Source: Candidatus Parcubacteria bacterium (GTDB lineage: Bacteria; Patescibacteriota; Minisyncoccia; UBA6257; 2-01-FULL-56-20). Taken from it: a stretch of 41,116 nucleotides of DNA. The stretch spans positions 1 through 41,116 of the forward strand of contig QZIV01000004.1 of assembly GCA_003599135.1 (NCBI GenBank). The letters are read 5' to 3'. Below, in pieces: positions 27,546 through 35,110 of this stretch. The position numbers were made by a program, and so were the translations under genes. Positions within the stretch are counted from its first letter, which is position 1. Every line of letters begins with the position of its first letter. Under the pieces are notes generated by a model. The model worked only from the letters and a program-made list of their open reading frames with translations. It did not search any database and was not told where the DNA came from.

Positions 27546-28547
27546 TTAGAGAAGTTCTCTTCGACGCGTCAGGCCTAGGTGATCATACGCCGCGGGGAGC
27601 ACGACCCTGCCGAGAGAAGAGCGCTGGAGGAAGCCGAGACTCATAAGATACGGTTCATAGATGTCCTCGATAACGCCCTTTTCTTCTCCGAGGGCCGCCG
27701 CAAGCGTATTTAAACCGACGGGGCCTCCGTGAAACTTCTCCGCGATAATTTGAAGAAGTCGACGGTCGTTCGGCTCGAGGCCCCGATCGTCAATCTCAAG
27801 AAGCTCGAGGGTCTTTTTTCCGATGTCCTCGTCCACCACTCCCCTTCCCCGAACCTCGGCATAATCCCGGGCTCGCTTCAAAATCCGGTTCGCCACTCTC
27901 GGTGTCGCTCGGGATGCCCGCGCGAGCATATGGATCGCTTCAGGAGCAATGCGAACTCCCAGAATTTCTGCGGATCGCTTGATGATCTTTTTTATATCAT
28001 CTTCGCTGTAATAACCCAACCGAAACGTCGCTCCGAATCGCGAACGGAGCGGCTGGGAAAGTAGGTTCTCCCGAGTGGTGGCCGCAACCAACGTGAACGG
28101 CGGAAGATCGAGACTCAGGGTCCGCGCACTCGGCCCCTTCCCCACAACAAGATGAAGTTTCCGCGATTCCATTGCGGGATACAGAACTTCCTCGATTGCT
28201 CCGTTGATCCGGTGTGCCTCGTCAATAAAGAGGATTTCTCCGGGCTCGAGGTTCGCAAGAATGGCTGCGAGATCACCGAGCTTCTCGAGTGCCGGACCCG
28301 ATGTGGTCCGAAACTGCGCGCCGAGTTCCTTTGCAACGAGATATGCAAGTGTTGTTTTCCCGAGGCCCGCCGGCCCGGAAAACAATATGTGATCAGACGC
28401 CTCTCGGCGCTTTTTTGCGGCTTCGACGATAACCCGAATGTTTTTCTTTACCTTCTCCTGACCGACGTACTCATCCCATGTGGTCGGCCGGAGCGTCTGA
28501 TCAATGTTCTGATCGTCTGGGGGCTTGATGTGTGCTCCTTTTGTCAT
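27546..28547 (-). CDS. ruvB: Holliday junction branch-migration ATPase RuvB
   Basis: A hexameric AAA+ motor that, with RuvA, moves Holliday junctions. It has LRPTTWDEYVGQEKVKKNI, Walker A LFSGPAGLGKTTLAYLVA, then LGDLAAILANLEPGEILFIDEAHRI (Walker B), FTLVAATTRENLLSQPLRSRF (sensor 1 and arginine finger), RATPRVANRILKRARDYAEVRG (sensor 2) and a winged helix with GGPVGLNTLAAALGEEKGVIEDIYEPYLM. At 333 aa its length is normal. TATACT (complement of 28558-28563) ends 10 nt before the ATG; its promoter overlaps the divergent promoter of a non-coding RNA. Confidence 0.97.
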   Translation of the reverse strand: MTKGAHIKPPDDQNIDQTLRPTTWDEYVGQEKVKKNIRVIVEAAKKRREASDHILFSGPAGLGKTTLAYLVAKELGAQFRTTSGPALEKLGDLAAILANLEPGEILFIDEAHRINGAIEEVLYPAMESRKLHLVVGKGPSARTLSLDLPPFTLVAATTRENLLSQPLRSRFGATFRLGYYSEDDIKKIIKRSAEILGVRIAPEAIHMLARASRATPRVANRILKRARDYAEVRGRGVVDEDIGKKTLELLEIDDRGLEPNDRRLLQIIAEKFHGGPVGLNTLAAALGEEKGVIEDIYEPYLMSLGFLQRSSLGRVVLPAAYDHLGLTRRRELL

Positions 28548-28550
28548 ATA

Positions 28551-28578
28551 TTGACAAAGTATAACTTTGATGTATAAT
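28551..28578 (+). promoter_or_regulatory. Consensus promoter of the structured RNA
   Basis: A perfect TTGACA (28551-28556) and perfect TATAAT (28573-28578) with a 16-nt spacer point rightward, away from ruvB. This is the best-matching promoter in the window. Transcription should begin near 28585. The ruvB -10 box lies inside its spacer on the other strand. Confidence 0.85.
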
Positions 28579-28584
28579 ATACAC

Positions 28585-28765
28585 CCAAGACTTACGGTAG
28601 TTACTTCAAATCTGGGGGCAGGAATTGCTTCTAGCTCCTCCAGGAAGGCCTGGTTTCGGCGAGGCCTCTCCTCGAAGTAATTCTAACCTCTTTTAAATTC
28701 TTTAAAAGAGACTCTGCGTCCTCACTTCGAGGATCCGCCCCCAGGTTTGAGCTAACTACCACGCA
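28585..28765 (+). ncRNA. Structured non-coding RNA of unknown class (6S-like architecture)
   Basis: GGTAGTTA at 28596-28603 pairs with TAACTACC at 28753-28760, and the helix continues through AAATCTGGGGGC pairing with GCCCCCAGGTTT. This closes ~165 nt with a single C-C mismatch. Inside are an AGGCCT hairpin, the perfect CTCTTTTAAA-TTC-TTTAAAAGAG hairpin (28688-28710) and TCCTCGAAG pairing with CTTCGAGGA. TTACTTC (28601-28607) could instead pair with GAAGTAA (28674-28680), giving alternative folds. A consensus promoter precedes it. Length and the long closing stem resemble 6S RNA; tmRNA, SRP and RNase P motifs are absent. Its 3' end overlaps the pilB stop. Confidence 0.72.
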
Positions 28766-30432
28766 AGCGCGCCCGTCACGCGTTCGACCTCCTCAAGGTC
28801 GGTGAGGCCAAGGAGCGCTTTCAAAACGCCGTCCTCCTGCATTGTAACCATCTCCTGCTCTTTCGCAATGCGCTTCAGGGCAACCTCCGACGCTTCCTTG
28901 AGTACCAACTCCTCGAACCGAGGACCCGATTCGAGGAATTCAAAAACTCCTACCCGGCCGCGATACCCAAAACCGTTGCACTCCGGACAACCCACCGGCT
29001 TATATAATTTTCCTAATGGATATTTTGCGCGATCTACTTTTGAAGGAAGGCTGGCAAGAAATTTTTTAACTTTTTCCCGAATATCCGGAGTTTGTTTCGT
29101 TTCTTTCCTGCATGCGCCGCAGAGTTTCCGCACGAGCCGCTGAGCGATGACAAGACTTAAGGCCGGCCCGATAGTGGAGGGCTTCACGCCGAGATTCACA
29201 AGCCGAGGAACTGCCCCTACGGCATCGTTTGTATGGAGCGTGGAGAGCACAAGATGCCCGGTAAGCGCCGCCTGCATCGCGATATCAGCCGTCTCGAGAT
29301 CGCGGATTTCCCCAACGAGTATTACGTCTGGATCCTGCCGGACTATCGCGCGGAGCCCTCGAGCGAAGGTATAGTTTGCGCCAGGGTCCACCTGGGTTTG
29401 CTCGATCCCTTCGATGCGATACTCGATCGGGTCTTCAATGGTAATAACTTTCGATTCGGGATCATTGAGCTTCCGCAAAAACGCGTAGAGAGTGGTGGTT
29501 TTCCCCGAGCCCGTAGGGCCCGTATTTAAAATGAGACCATTTGGCTTTGCCAGGTTCCGCTCCACTATCGCAAGATCGTCTTCTCGAAGCCCCAAGTCTC
29601 GAAGGTCGACGGCAGTTGCGCCGGGATCGAGAACCCGCATTACGATCGTCTCCCCGAATTCTGACGGAATGACCGAAACGCGCATCTCAATTTCTTTCCC
29701 TCCGAGCGTGATTGTAAATCGCCCGTCCTGCGGCTCGCCGTAGACGTTTATCTTCATTCCCGAAAGAAGCTTGATGCGTGACACGAGACTCCCGTAGTTC
29801 CGAAGCGGAATCTTTCCGAAAATATCGTGAAGCAGTCCATCAATCCGGAATCGCACTTTCGCCCTCTTCTCTTCTGCTTCGAAATGGACGTCGGACGCTC
29901 TCGTCGAGATCGCCCCAGCAAGGACGGTTTCGAGAAGCGCCGTCGTGGCGAGTCTCTTAAAATCAACTTGATTCAGCTCTTTCTCAACGTCGCCAAACGT
30001 CTTCAGGCGATCTCGAAGCTCTTCCAGGTGTTTTCTTTCTATCTCAACCTTGCCGGTGATTTCGCCTGTATCCGGCGGCACGAACTTATACATGCGCCAG
30101 AGTTGATCAAGACTACTTTGGGAGGCGACGAAGAGCTTCGGCTTGTATTTCCTCGACTCAAGATCTTTCACGATTTCTTTGACCCTTGGGTGCTCCGGAT
30201 CGAAAGCGGCGAGAGCAATATCTTGAACCCGGAGTTCTACGCCGGCAACCTTCGCTTCCCGGGCTCTTCCTTCAGGAACAAGCTTGAGGGCCTCCATCGA
30301 TGACGGCGTCTTTGTCGCATCGAGATAGGGATGGCCCGAGCTTTGAGCTCGACGTTGCGCGTCCCGTTCCTCGCCCTCCCGGTGAAGCCGATCAAGCTCA
30401 ACCTGGAGCGCGGTCATTTTCTGCGGATCCAT
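28756..30432 (-). CDS. pilB: Type IV pilus assembly/secretion ATPase PilB (GspE family)
   Basis: The hexameric ATPase that powers pilus extension at the inner membrane. From the ATG at 30432 (558 aa) there is a helical N-domain, then LATTALLETVLAGAISTRASDVHFEAEEK. Walker A is LNTGPTGSGKTTTLYAFLRKLN, the Asp box VITIEDPIEYRIEGIEQTQVD, and Walker B RAIVRQDPDVILVGEIRDLETADIAMQAALTGHLVLSTLHTNDA. The zinc motif has CGACRK and CPECNGFGYRGRVGVFEFL. The start is supported by TTGAAC, 17 nt, TAGAAT ending 7 nt before it. Other pilus genes are not in the window. Confidence 0.95.
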   Translation of the reverse strand: MDPQKMTALQVELDRLHREGEERDAQRRAQSSGHPYLDATKTPSSMEALKLVPEGRAREAKVAGVELRVQDIALAAFDPEHPRVKEIVKDLESRKYKPKLFVASQSSLDQLWRMYKFVPPDTGEITGKVEIERKHLEELRDRLKTFGDVEKELNQVDFKRLATTALLETVLAGAISTRASDVHFEAEEKRAKVRFRIDGLLHDIFGKIPLRNYGSLVSRIKLLSGMKINVYGEPQDGRFTITLGGKEIEMRVSVIPSEFGETIVMRVLDPGATAVDLRDLGLREDDLAIVERNLAKPNGLILNTGPTGSGKTTTLYAFLRKLNDPESKVITIEDPIEYRIEGIEQTQVDPGANYTFARGLRAIVRQDPDVILVGEIRDLETADIAMQAALTGHLVLSTLHTNDAVGAVPRLVNLGVKPSTIGPALSLVIAQRLVRKLCGACRKETKQTPDIREKVKKFLASLPSKVDRAKYPLGKLYKPVGCPECNGFGYRGRVGVFEFLESGPRFEELVLKEASEVALKRIAKEQEMVTMQEDGVLKALLGLTDLEEVERVTGALAW

Positions 30433-30439
30433 TAAGTTG

Positions 30440-30468
30440 ATTCTAGCTTTTAAATTCCCTTGGTTCAA
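30440..30468 (-). promoter_or_regulatory. Promoter giving a leaderless pilB message
   Basis: Reading leftward: TTGAAC (complement of 30463-30468), an exact 17-nt spacer, and TAGAAT (complement of 30440-30445). It ends 7 nt before the pilB ATG at 30432. Confidence 0.75.
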
Positions 30469-30499
30469 GGAGAAATATTTGAGCTCTGCGTATGCAAAC

Positions 30500-30528
30500 T
30501 TGACAAAACGTAAAAAGTAGTATAAAAT
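30500..30528 (+). promoter_or_regulatory. Promoter of the secreted-protein gene
   Basis: A perfect TTGACA at 30500-30505, 17 nt, then TAAAAT at 30523-30528 (TATAAA also overlaps). It gives an untranslated leader of about 20 nt with a GGAGG ribosome site, in contrast to the leaderless pilB promoter beside it. Confidence 0.75.
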
Positions 30529-30556
30529 GTTACCCGGAAACTTGAAGGAGGCTTCC

Positions 30557-31234
30557 ATGAAAAGGATCGCTTTGCTCGCGTTTGTGCTTTTCGGTTTCGT
30601 TGTTGAGCCCGGCTTCGGACAACTCGAGCAGCGCGTCTTCGGGCGTGCGGTGCTCACCGCAACGAACACAACCTCGCTGCCGATCGAGATCAGTCTCGCC
30701 GGCTACGATGCGCTGCGGGTTGGAAGCCGCGACTCTTCCAATCTCCGCCTTGCACGATTCATATTCCCGTTCGACGCGCAGGGTCAGTACCGAGAGATAA
30801 CCGGCTCGGTAAAGATCTGCGGCCGCTTCGAGGAAGTGACGCTCAAAATCTTCCCGCCACCGTGGGCCGCCGACGAAGCTGTCGTCGGCAGGGGAAAAGC
30901 CGGGGAAGAAATCGCCCTTACGGCGGCCTATCTTGCCACCGATCCCGACACGAAAGACGTGAAGAGGCGGGTGGAGAAGATTAAGACAAACCTAAAACGC
31001 AAGTCCCGATGGAAAATGAGGGAAGCAGAGCTGAAGGAATGGTTGAGGCGCTTTGAGGCTTTCGGCCTCGAAATTTCCGGCAGCCAGTGCATCCCAGAGG
31101 CAATCATCCCGATCAAGATGGTTGTCTACACGGATTTCTACAGACGTCAGGCAATCACGCTTGCCGTCCGCGAAGAATCCTACTCAGACGGAAAGCGGTA
31201 CTACCGTCTCGAAGGACCTCAGTACGCGTATTAA
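30557..31234 (+). CDS. Secreted protein of unknown function (225 aa)
   Basis: The ATG at 30557 has GGAGGC 5 nt before it. Residues 1-~22 are a Sec signal peptide: MKRIALLAFVLFGFVVEPGFG, with cleavage probably before Q. The mature protein begins with a beta-rich region (LEQRVFGRAVLTATNTTSLPIEI, VGSRDSSNLRLARFIFPF). Then comes a charged helical segment (~135-170, DTKDVKRRVEKIKTNLKRK and WKMREAELKEWLRRFEAFG), and it ends with beta-type VVYTDFYRRQAITLAV. Two cysteines are present in the mature part. No family is recognised. It is a single gene with its own promoter and terminator. Confidence 0.75.
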   Translation: MKRIALLAFVLFGFVVEPGFGQLEQRVFGRAVLTATNTTSLPIEISLAGYDALRVGSRDSSNLRLARFIFPFDAQGQYREITGSVKICGRFEEVTLKIFPPPWAADEAVVGRGKAGEEIALTAAYLATDPDTKDVKRRVEKIKTNLKRKSRWKMREAELKEWLRRFEAFGLEISGSQCIPEAIIPIKMVVYTDFYRRQAITLAVREESYSDGKRYYRLEGPQYAY

Positions 31235-31255
31235 GCCGCAAAAGGACATTCACCG

Positions 31256-31295
31256 CTCTCCGGCCAGGCGTCCCCCTGGCCGGAGAGATTTTTTT
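31256..31295 (+). terminator. Strong Rho-independent terminator
   Basis: A perfect 13-bp stem (CTCTCCGGCCAGG 31256-31268 with 31275-31287) is followed by ATTTTTTT. It isolates the secreted-protein gene from yebC. Confidence 0.93.
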
Positions 31296-31338
31296 ACCGA
31301 GAACGCTCTATAATTAACTCGTATTTTCAAGACTCACT

Positions 31339-31866
31339 ATGTCTGGCCATTCTCATTGGGCGGGAATTAAACATAAGAAAGGAGTCGTTGATCAGAAGCG
31401 CGGACAAGTTTTCTCGAAACTTCTTGCCGCCATAACGGTTGCAGCGCGTACCGAACCCAATCCCGAGTTCAATCCGCGACTCCGTGCCGCGGTGCTTAAG
31501 GCACGGGAGCAGAAAGTCCCCCAAGAAAATATCGAGCGCGCGATCAAGCGGGCGGGAACAGCCGAGGGGTCTCTTGAGGAAATCCTCATCGAGGCGCATG
31601 GCCCGGGCGGAGCAGCAATTCTTGCCGCGGCTGCGACAAACAACAGGAATCGGACAATTTCCGAAATAAAAAAGATTTTGAGCGACGCAGGAGGAAAATG
31701 GGGTGAAACCGGGAGCGCCCGCTGGGCCTTCGAAGCAGATCTCGGGGGCTGGTCTCCAAAATTCTCCCACGGACTTTCGCCAGAAGACAAGGCGAAGCTT
31801 ACATCTCTCATCTCCGCCCTCGAAGCTCACGATGATATCCAGGCAGTCCTTTCAAATGCAGACTAA
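31339..31866 (+). CDS. yebC: YebC/PmpR-family protein, short form
   Basis: YebC-family proteins act at the ribosome or on DNA; some help translate proline stretches. The N-terminal part is typical: SGHSHWAGIKHKKGVVDQKRG, then FSKLLAAITVAAR, NPRLRAAVLKAREQKVPQENIERAIKR, then EAHGPGGAAILAAAATNNRNRTISEIKKI and GGKWGETGSARWAFE. The protein then jumps to PEDKAKLTSLISALEAHDDIQAVLSNAD, the normal C-terminal end, so about 70-85 residues of the usual ~240 (the middle domain) are missing. TATAAT lies at 31309-31314. It overlaps ruvC by 11 nt, the conserved yebC-ruvC pairing. Confidence 0.93.
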   Translation: MSGHSHWAGIKHKKGVVDQKRGQVFSKLLAAITVAARTEPNPEFNPRLRAAVLKAREQKVPQENIERAIKRAGTAEGSLEEILIEAHGPGGAAILAAAATNNRNRTISEIKKILSDAGGKWGETGSARWAFEADLGGWSPKFSHGLSPEDKAKLTSLISALEAHDDIQAVLSNAD

Positions 31867-32341
31867 CCCAACGATCGTCCTCGGAATAGACCCTGGGACA
31901 AAACGAATAGGATACGGAGCGGTCCGGAGGAAGGGACAAGAACTCTGCCTCGTCGAAGCCGGCCTCCTCCCCTTGAAAAATATAAGCGGACAGGAGCTTA
32001 TTCGTGAGACGAAAGTCCATACGGACCGTTTAATCAAAAAATTCCGCCCCTCGCTCATCTCGGTCGAAAAAATCTTCTTTGTGAAAAACCTTAAGACCGG
32101 CATCGCTGTTGCCCAAGCGCGCGGAGTCATACTTCTTGCGGCGGCAGAACACGGCGTTCCCGTGAGGGAATACAGTCCCACCGAGATCAAGCTCGGGCTT
32201 ACCGGATACGGACTCGCAGACAAGCGGGCTGTTTTGAAAATGGTTCGCCTCTGCCTTAAAGAACCTGGTCTCCGCGTCGTCGACGACGCAAGCGATGCCC
32301 TTGCGTCAGCTATCGTCGCTCTGCACACTTTAAAGGCTTGA
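31856..32341 (+). CDS. ruvC: Holliday junction resolvase RuvC
   Basis: Cuts Holliday junctions moved by RuvAB. The ATG at 31856 gives 161 aa: TIVLGIDPGTKRIGYGAV (first catalytic Asp), then LISVEKIFFVKNLKTGIAVAQARGVILLAA (catalytic Glu in VEKIFF), YSPTEIKLGLTGYGLADKRAVLKMV, and VVDDASDALASAIVALH with the final Asp residues. Length is normal. It starts inside the 3' end of yebC (11-nt overlap), so translation is coupled. ruvA and ruvB are both in this window but separate from ruvC. Confidence 0.95.
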   Translation: MQTNPTIVLGIDPGTKRIGYGAVRRKGQELCLVEAGLLPLKNISGQELIRETKVHTDRLIKKFRPSLISVEKIFFVKNLKTGIAVAQARGVILLAAAEHGVPVREYSPTEIKLGLTGYGLADKRAVLKMVRLCLKEPGLRVVDDASDALASAIVALHTLKA

Positions 32342-32365
32342 CACGGAGGGACGCTCTACTATACT
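32338..32365 (+). promoter_or_regulatory. Promoter of the acidic microprotein unit
   Basis: A perfect TTGACA at 32338-32343, a 16-nt spacer and TATACT at 32360-32365. The -35 box overlaps the ruvC stop region. A 26-codon frame starts at ATG 32377, only 11 nt after the -10 box, and overlaps the start of the acidic gene. Confidence 0.8.
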
Positions 32366-32435
32366 TTTTGCAAATTATGTTTTTCTCTCGGAGGGCGCGC
32401 ACCTCCGGAGAAAGGTCGAATAACGTTTGCAATTT

Positions 32436-32585
32436 ATGGCGAACGAACCTGAAATAGTTACATTAGCTTTCCGCGGCCTGAGCGACGAAGAGGGCGACGG
32501 TGTCGACGAGTACGGAAACGAAGAGCTGGGCGGCGACGAACTTGAGGGTGACGAACCCGAAGAAACAGAGGGGAGCGACGAGTAG
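32436..32585 (+). CDS. Acidic 49-aa microprotein
   Basis: The function is not recognised. It opens with MANEPEIVTLAFRGLSDEEG, a short possibly folded piece, and the rest is almost wholly Asp, Glu and Gly with no Lys (GDGVDEYGNEELGGDELEG...). Such tails mimic nucleic acid or bind basic proteins. The gene has its own consensus promoter and a terminator. The leader contains a CGGAGG/CCTCCG hairpin and an overlapping 26-codon frame (32377-32457), suggesting translational control. It lies between ruvC and PBP1A. Confidence 0.5.
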   Translation: MANEPEIVTLAFRGLSDEEGDGVDEYGNEELGGDELEGDEPEETEGSDE

Positions 32586-32614
32586 TTCTCTTCGGATAAG
32601 GGATCTTCTTTCCT

Positions 32615-32666
32615 GCAGCCTCTTCCGAGATTCCGACGAGGTCTCTTGTTGAGGAGGCTGCTTTTG
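32615..32666 (+). terminator. Terminator after the acidic microprotein
   Basis: GCAGCCTC at 32615-32622 pairs with GAGGCTGC at 32654-32661, enclosing a second small stem (GAGA/TCTC), followed by TTTTGATTG. The T-run is short, so efficiency may be moderate. The same stretch carries the -35/-10 region of the PBP gene. Confidence 0.6.
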
Positions 32667-32683
32667 ATTGATAATAGAAACCT

Positions 32684-35107
32684 ATGAAACGTGTCCGGCG
32701 GTACAGTTCCATTTTTTTTCGGCTCGGGATCGCTGCCGTCATACTCCTCGGCGCGGCGTTTTTCTATTTCACAAGAGACCTCCCCTCGCTCGAAGAGATA
32801 ACAAACAGGCAAGTAAGCCAGTCGACGAAAATCTACGACCGCGAAAGCAAAACACTCCTCTACGAGATAAGCGGAGGGGAAAAAAGGACCGTCGTCCCCT
32901 TGGGAGAAATGCCCCGGTATCTCAAAGATGCGGTGATTGCGATCGAGGACGAGAAATTCTACGAGGGCCCCGGATTCGACTGGCGAGCGATTCTTCGAGC
33001 ACTTGTCGCGAACGTAGGTGCTGGACGGGTGGTCCAGGGCGCCTCAACAATCACCCAACAGCTTGCGAGGAACGCATTTCTCACCCCGGAACAAACGATC
33101 CGCAGAAAAGTTAAGGAGCTCGTTCTCGCCGTCCAACTAAGTCGCACTTACTCGAAAGATACAATACTCGAACTGTATCTCAACGAGGTTCCCTTCGGAT
33201 CTACGATCTATGGAGCAGAAGCGGCAAGTCAGGCGTACTTCGGAAAGTCGGCGAGGGACTTGAGCCTCGGGGAAAGCACGGTCCTCGCCGCACTGCTCAA
33301 GGCCCCCTCGTATTATTCTCCTTGGGGAACGCATACGAAAGAACTTTTAAACAGGCAACGTTTTGTCCTTGAAAAGATGTCATCTCTCGGGAAAATCACC
33401 AATCAGGAACTCAACGCTGCGCTTGAAGAAAAGATCGTTTTCGCCGTCCAAAGCCGCGGAATCCGCGCGCCGCATTTCGTGATCGAAGTACAAGAACAGC
33501 TTATCCAAAAATACGGAGAAGATCTTGTGCGGCGAGGAGGGCTTCGGGTTGTGACAACGCTTGACGTCTCTCTTCAAGAGCTCGCTGAAAAAGTTGTGAA
33601 AGAGGGAGCGGAGCGGAACGAGGGTCTTTACAAGGGCAAGAATGCCTCTCTCGTGGCACAAGATCCGCGGACGGGTCAGATCCTTGCCCTTGTGGGATCT
33701 CGGGATTACTTTGACATCGAATACGAGGGGAACTTCAGCGTCGCCACCCAAGGACTGCGACAGCCTGGCTCGGCTCTCAAGCCGTTCGTCTACCTTGTTG
33801 CGTTTCAAAAAGGTTTCACTCCCGAAACGGTTGTGTTCGACGTCCCAACAGAGTTTGCCGCGAAGAACCCTCTCTGTCCCCCCTCCCCTGATTTTAAAAA
33901 CGACGACTCTCGGTGTTTCCACCCAGAAAATTTCGACGGGAGATTCCGCGGGCCGGTTTCGTTGCGCCACGCGCTTGCTCAGTCAGTCAATGTTCCTGCG
34001 GTGAAAATCCTCTACCTTGCGGGTCTCTCCGACAGCGTTCAAAATGCGTACCGATTCGGCCTCAAAACTCTGACAAATCCGGACCTCTACGGATTGTCCC
34101 TCGTCCTCGGAGGAGGAGCAGTGAAGCTTGTCGATCTCGTCGGGGCGTACTCCGTCCTGGCCGAGGAGGGTGTGCGCCACAACCAAGCGATGATCCTCGA
34201 GGTTCGCGACGGGGGCGGTAAGATACTCGAATCTTACAGAGATGAGAGCGAGCGGGTCGCCGACGCCCAGTCGGTAAGGCTCGTGAACGACATTCTGTCG
34301 GACGGATCTGCAAGGGCTGGTCTTTTCGAACAAAGTCTTTCGCTTACAGTGTTCCCAGACCACGACGTCGCTATTAAAACCGGTACGAGCAACGACTACC
34401 GTGACGCCTGGGCGGTGGGATATACTCCCTCCCTCGTGGCCGGAGTCTGGGCCGGCAACAACGACAACGCCCCGATGCAGAAACAAGGATCGAGCATCCT
34501 CGCGGCTTTGCCAATCTGGCACGCGTTCATGAAAGAGGCCCTGGAAGGCCTTCCGCCCGAAGCATTTAGGCGGCCGGATCCAATTTCCTCCCCAAAGCCG
34601 GTGCTTGGAGGAGACTATGTTGTAAACAACGAACTTCACTCGATTCTCTATTATATCGATCGTAAAGATGTCCTCGGACCTCAGCCCCGGGATCCGATGA
34701 GCGATCCTCAATTCGAGAACTGGGATGCGGGAGTTTTGTCGTGGGCCGCGAACAACGTTCCCGGCTTCAACAGCGAAAACCGATCTCTCCCCCAGACGAC
34801 ATCTCGAATCAGCTCCACGACGTCCTCGGGAATCCCCGTGCCGGAAATCCTCGAACCGAAAACGGGGGCCTTCGTCGGCGGATCGTTTCCGGTGTCCTTG
34901 AGGGTAACTGCTCCGAACGGCCTGCGGCTTGTCAGAGTATCCCTTAACGGTACGAGAATTCAGGAATTCAACGATAGAAGAACCTCGATCGAAACGATAA
35001 ACTTCTGGCTCGCTCCTGCGGGCTTGGCAGATCAAAACCTTCTTGATGTTGAAGCGATTGACGAGAAAGATCTCGTCGGGAAAACGAGTATAATACTTTA
35101 CCGGTAA
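32684..35107 (+). CDS. Penicillin-binding protein 1A (bifunctional transglycosylase/transpeptidase)
   Basis: Polymerises and cross-links peptidoglycan outside the membrane. Residues ~10-29 are the single anchor (FFRLGIAAVILLGAAFFYF). The transglycosylase has VIAIEDEKFYEGPGFDWRAI (catalytic Glu), then GASTITQQLARN, then RKVKELVLAVQLSRTYSKDTILELYLNEVPFG. The transpeptidase has GSALKPFVYL (SxxK), SVN and KTGTSNDYRDAWAVGY. A C-terminal Ig-like domain (~720-807) starts VPEILEPKTGAFVGGSFP. At 807 aa its length is typical. GATAAT at 32670-32675 ends 8 nt before the ATG, so the mRNA may be leaderless. Confidence 0.96.
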   Translation: MKRVRRYSSIFFRLGIAAVILLGAAFFYFTRDLPSLEEITNRQVSQSTKIYDRESKTLLYEISGGEKRTVVPLGEMPRYLKDAVIAIEDEKFYEGPGFDWRAILRALVANVGAGRVVQGASTITQQLARNAFLTPEQTIRRKVKELVLAVQLSRTYSKDTILELYLNEVPFGSTIYGAEAASQAYFGKSARDLSLGESTVLAALLKAPSYYSPWGTHTKELLNRQRFVLEKMSSLGKITNQELNAALEEKIVFAVQSRGIRAPHFVIEVQEQLIQKYGEDLVRRGGLRVVTTLDVSLQELAEKVVKEGAERNEGLYKGKNASLVAQDPRTGQILALVGSRDYFDIEYEGNFSVATQGLRQPGSALKPFVYLVAFQKGFTPETVVFDVPTEFAAKNPLCPPSPDFKNDDSRCFHPENFDGRFRGPVSLRHALAQSVNVPAVKILYLAGLSDSVQNAYRFGLKTLTNPDLYGLSLVLGGGAVKLVDLVGAYSVLAEEGVRHNQAMILEVRDGGGKILESYRDESERVADAQSVRLVNDILSDGSARAGLFEQSLSLTVFPDHDVAIKTGTSNDYRDAWAVGYTPSLVAGVWAGNNDNAPMQKQGSSILAALPIWHAFMKEALEGLPPEAFRRPDPISSPKPVLGGDYVVNNELHSILYYIDRKDVLGPQPRDPMSDPQFENWDAGVLSWAANNVPGFNSENRSLPQTTSRISSTTSSGIPVPEILEPKTGAFVGGSFPVSLRVTAPNGLRLVRVSLNGTRIQEFNDRRTSIETINFWLAPAGLADQNLLDVEAIDEKDLVGKTSIILYR

Positions 35108-35110
35108 AGG

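Noticed and set aside
28585-28765. Structured RNA as SRP RNA or RNase P RNA
   Set aside because: No GGAAGCAGC-type SRP apical loop and no GAGGAAAGTCC RNase P core motif were found; size also does not fit either.
33983-35035. 350-codon minus-strand frame inside PBP1A
   Set aside because: Antisense shadow of the transpeptidase domain; no start context or family motifs.
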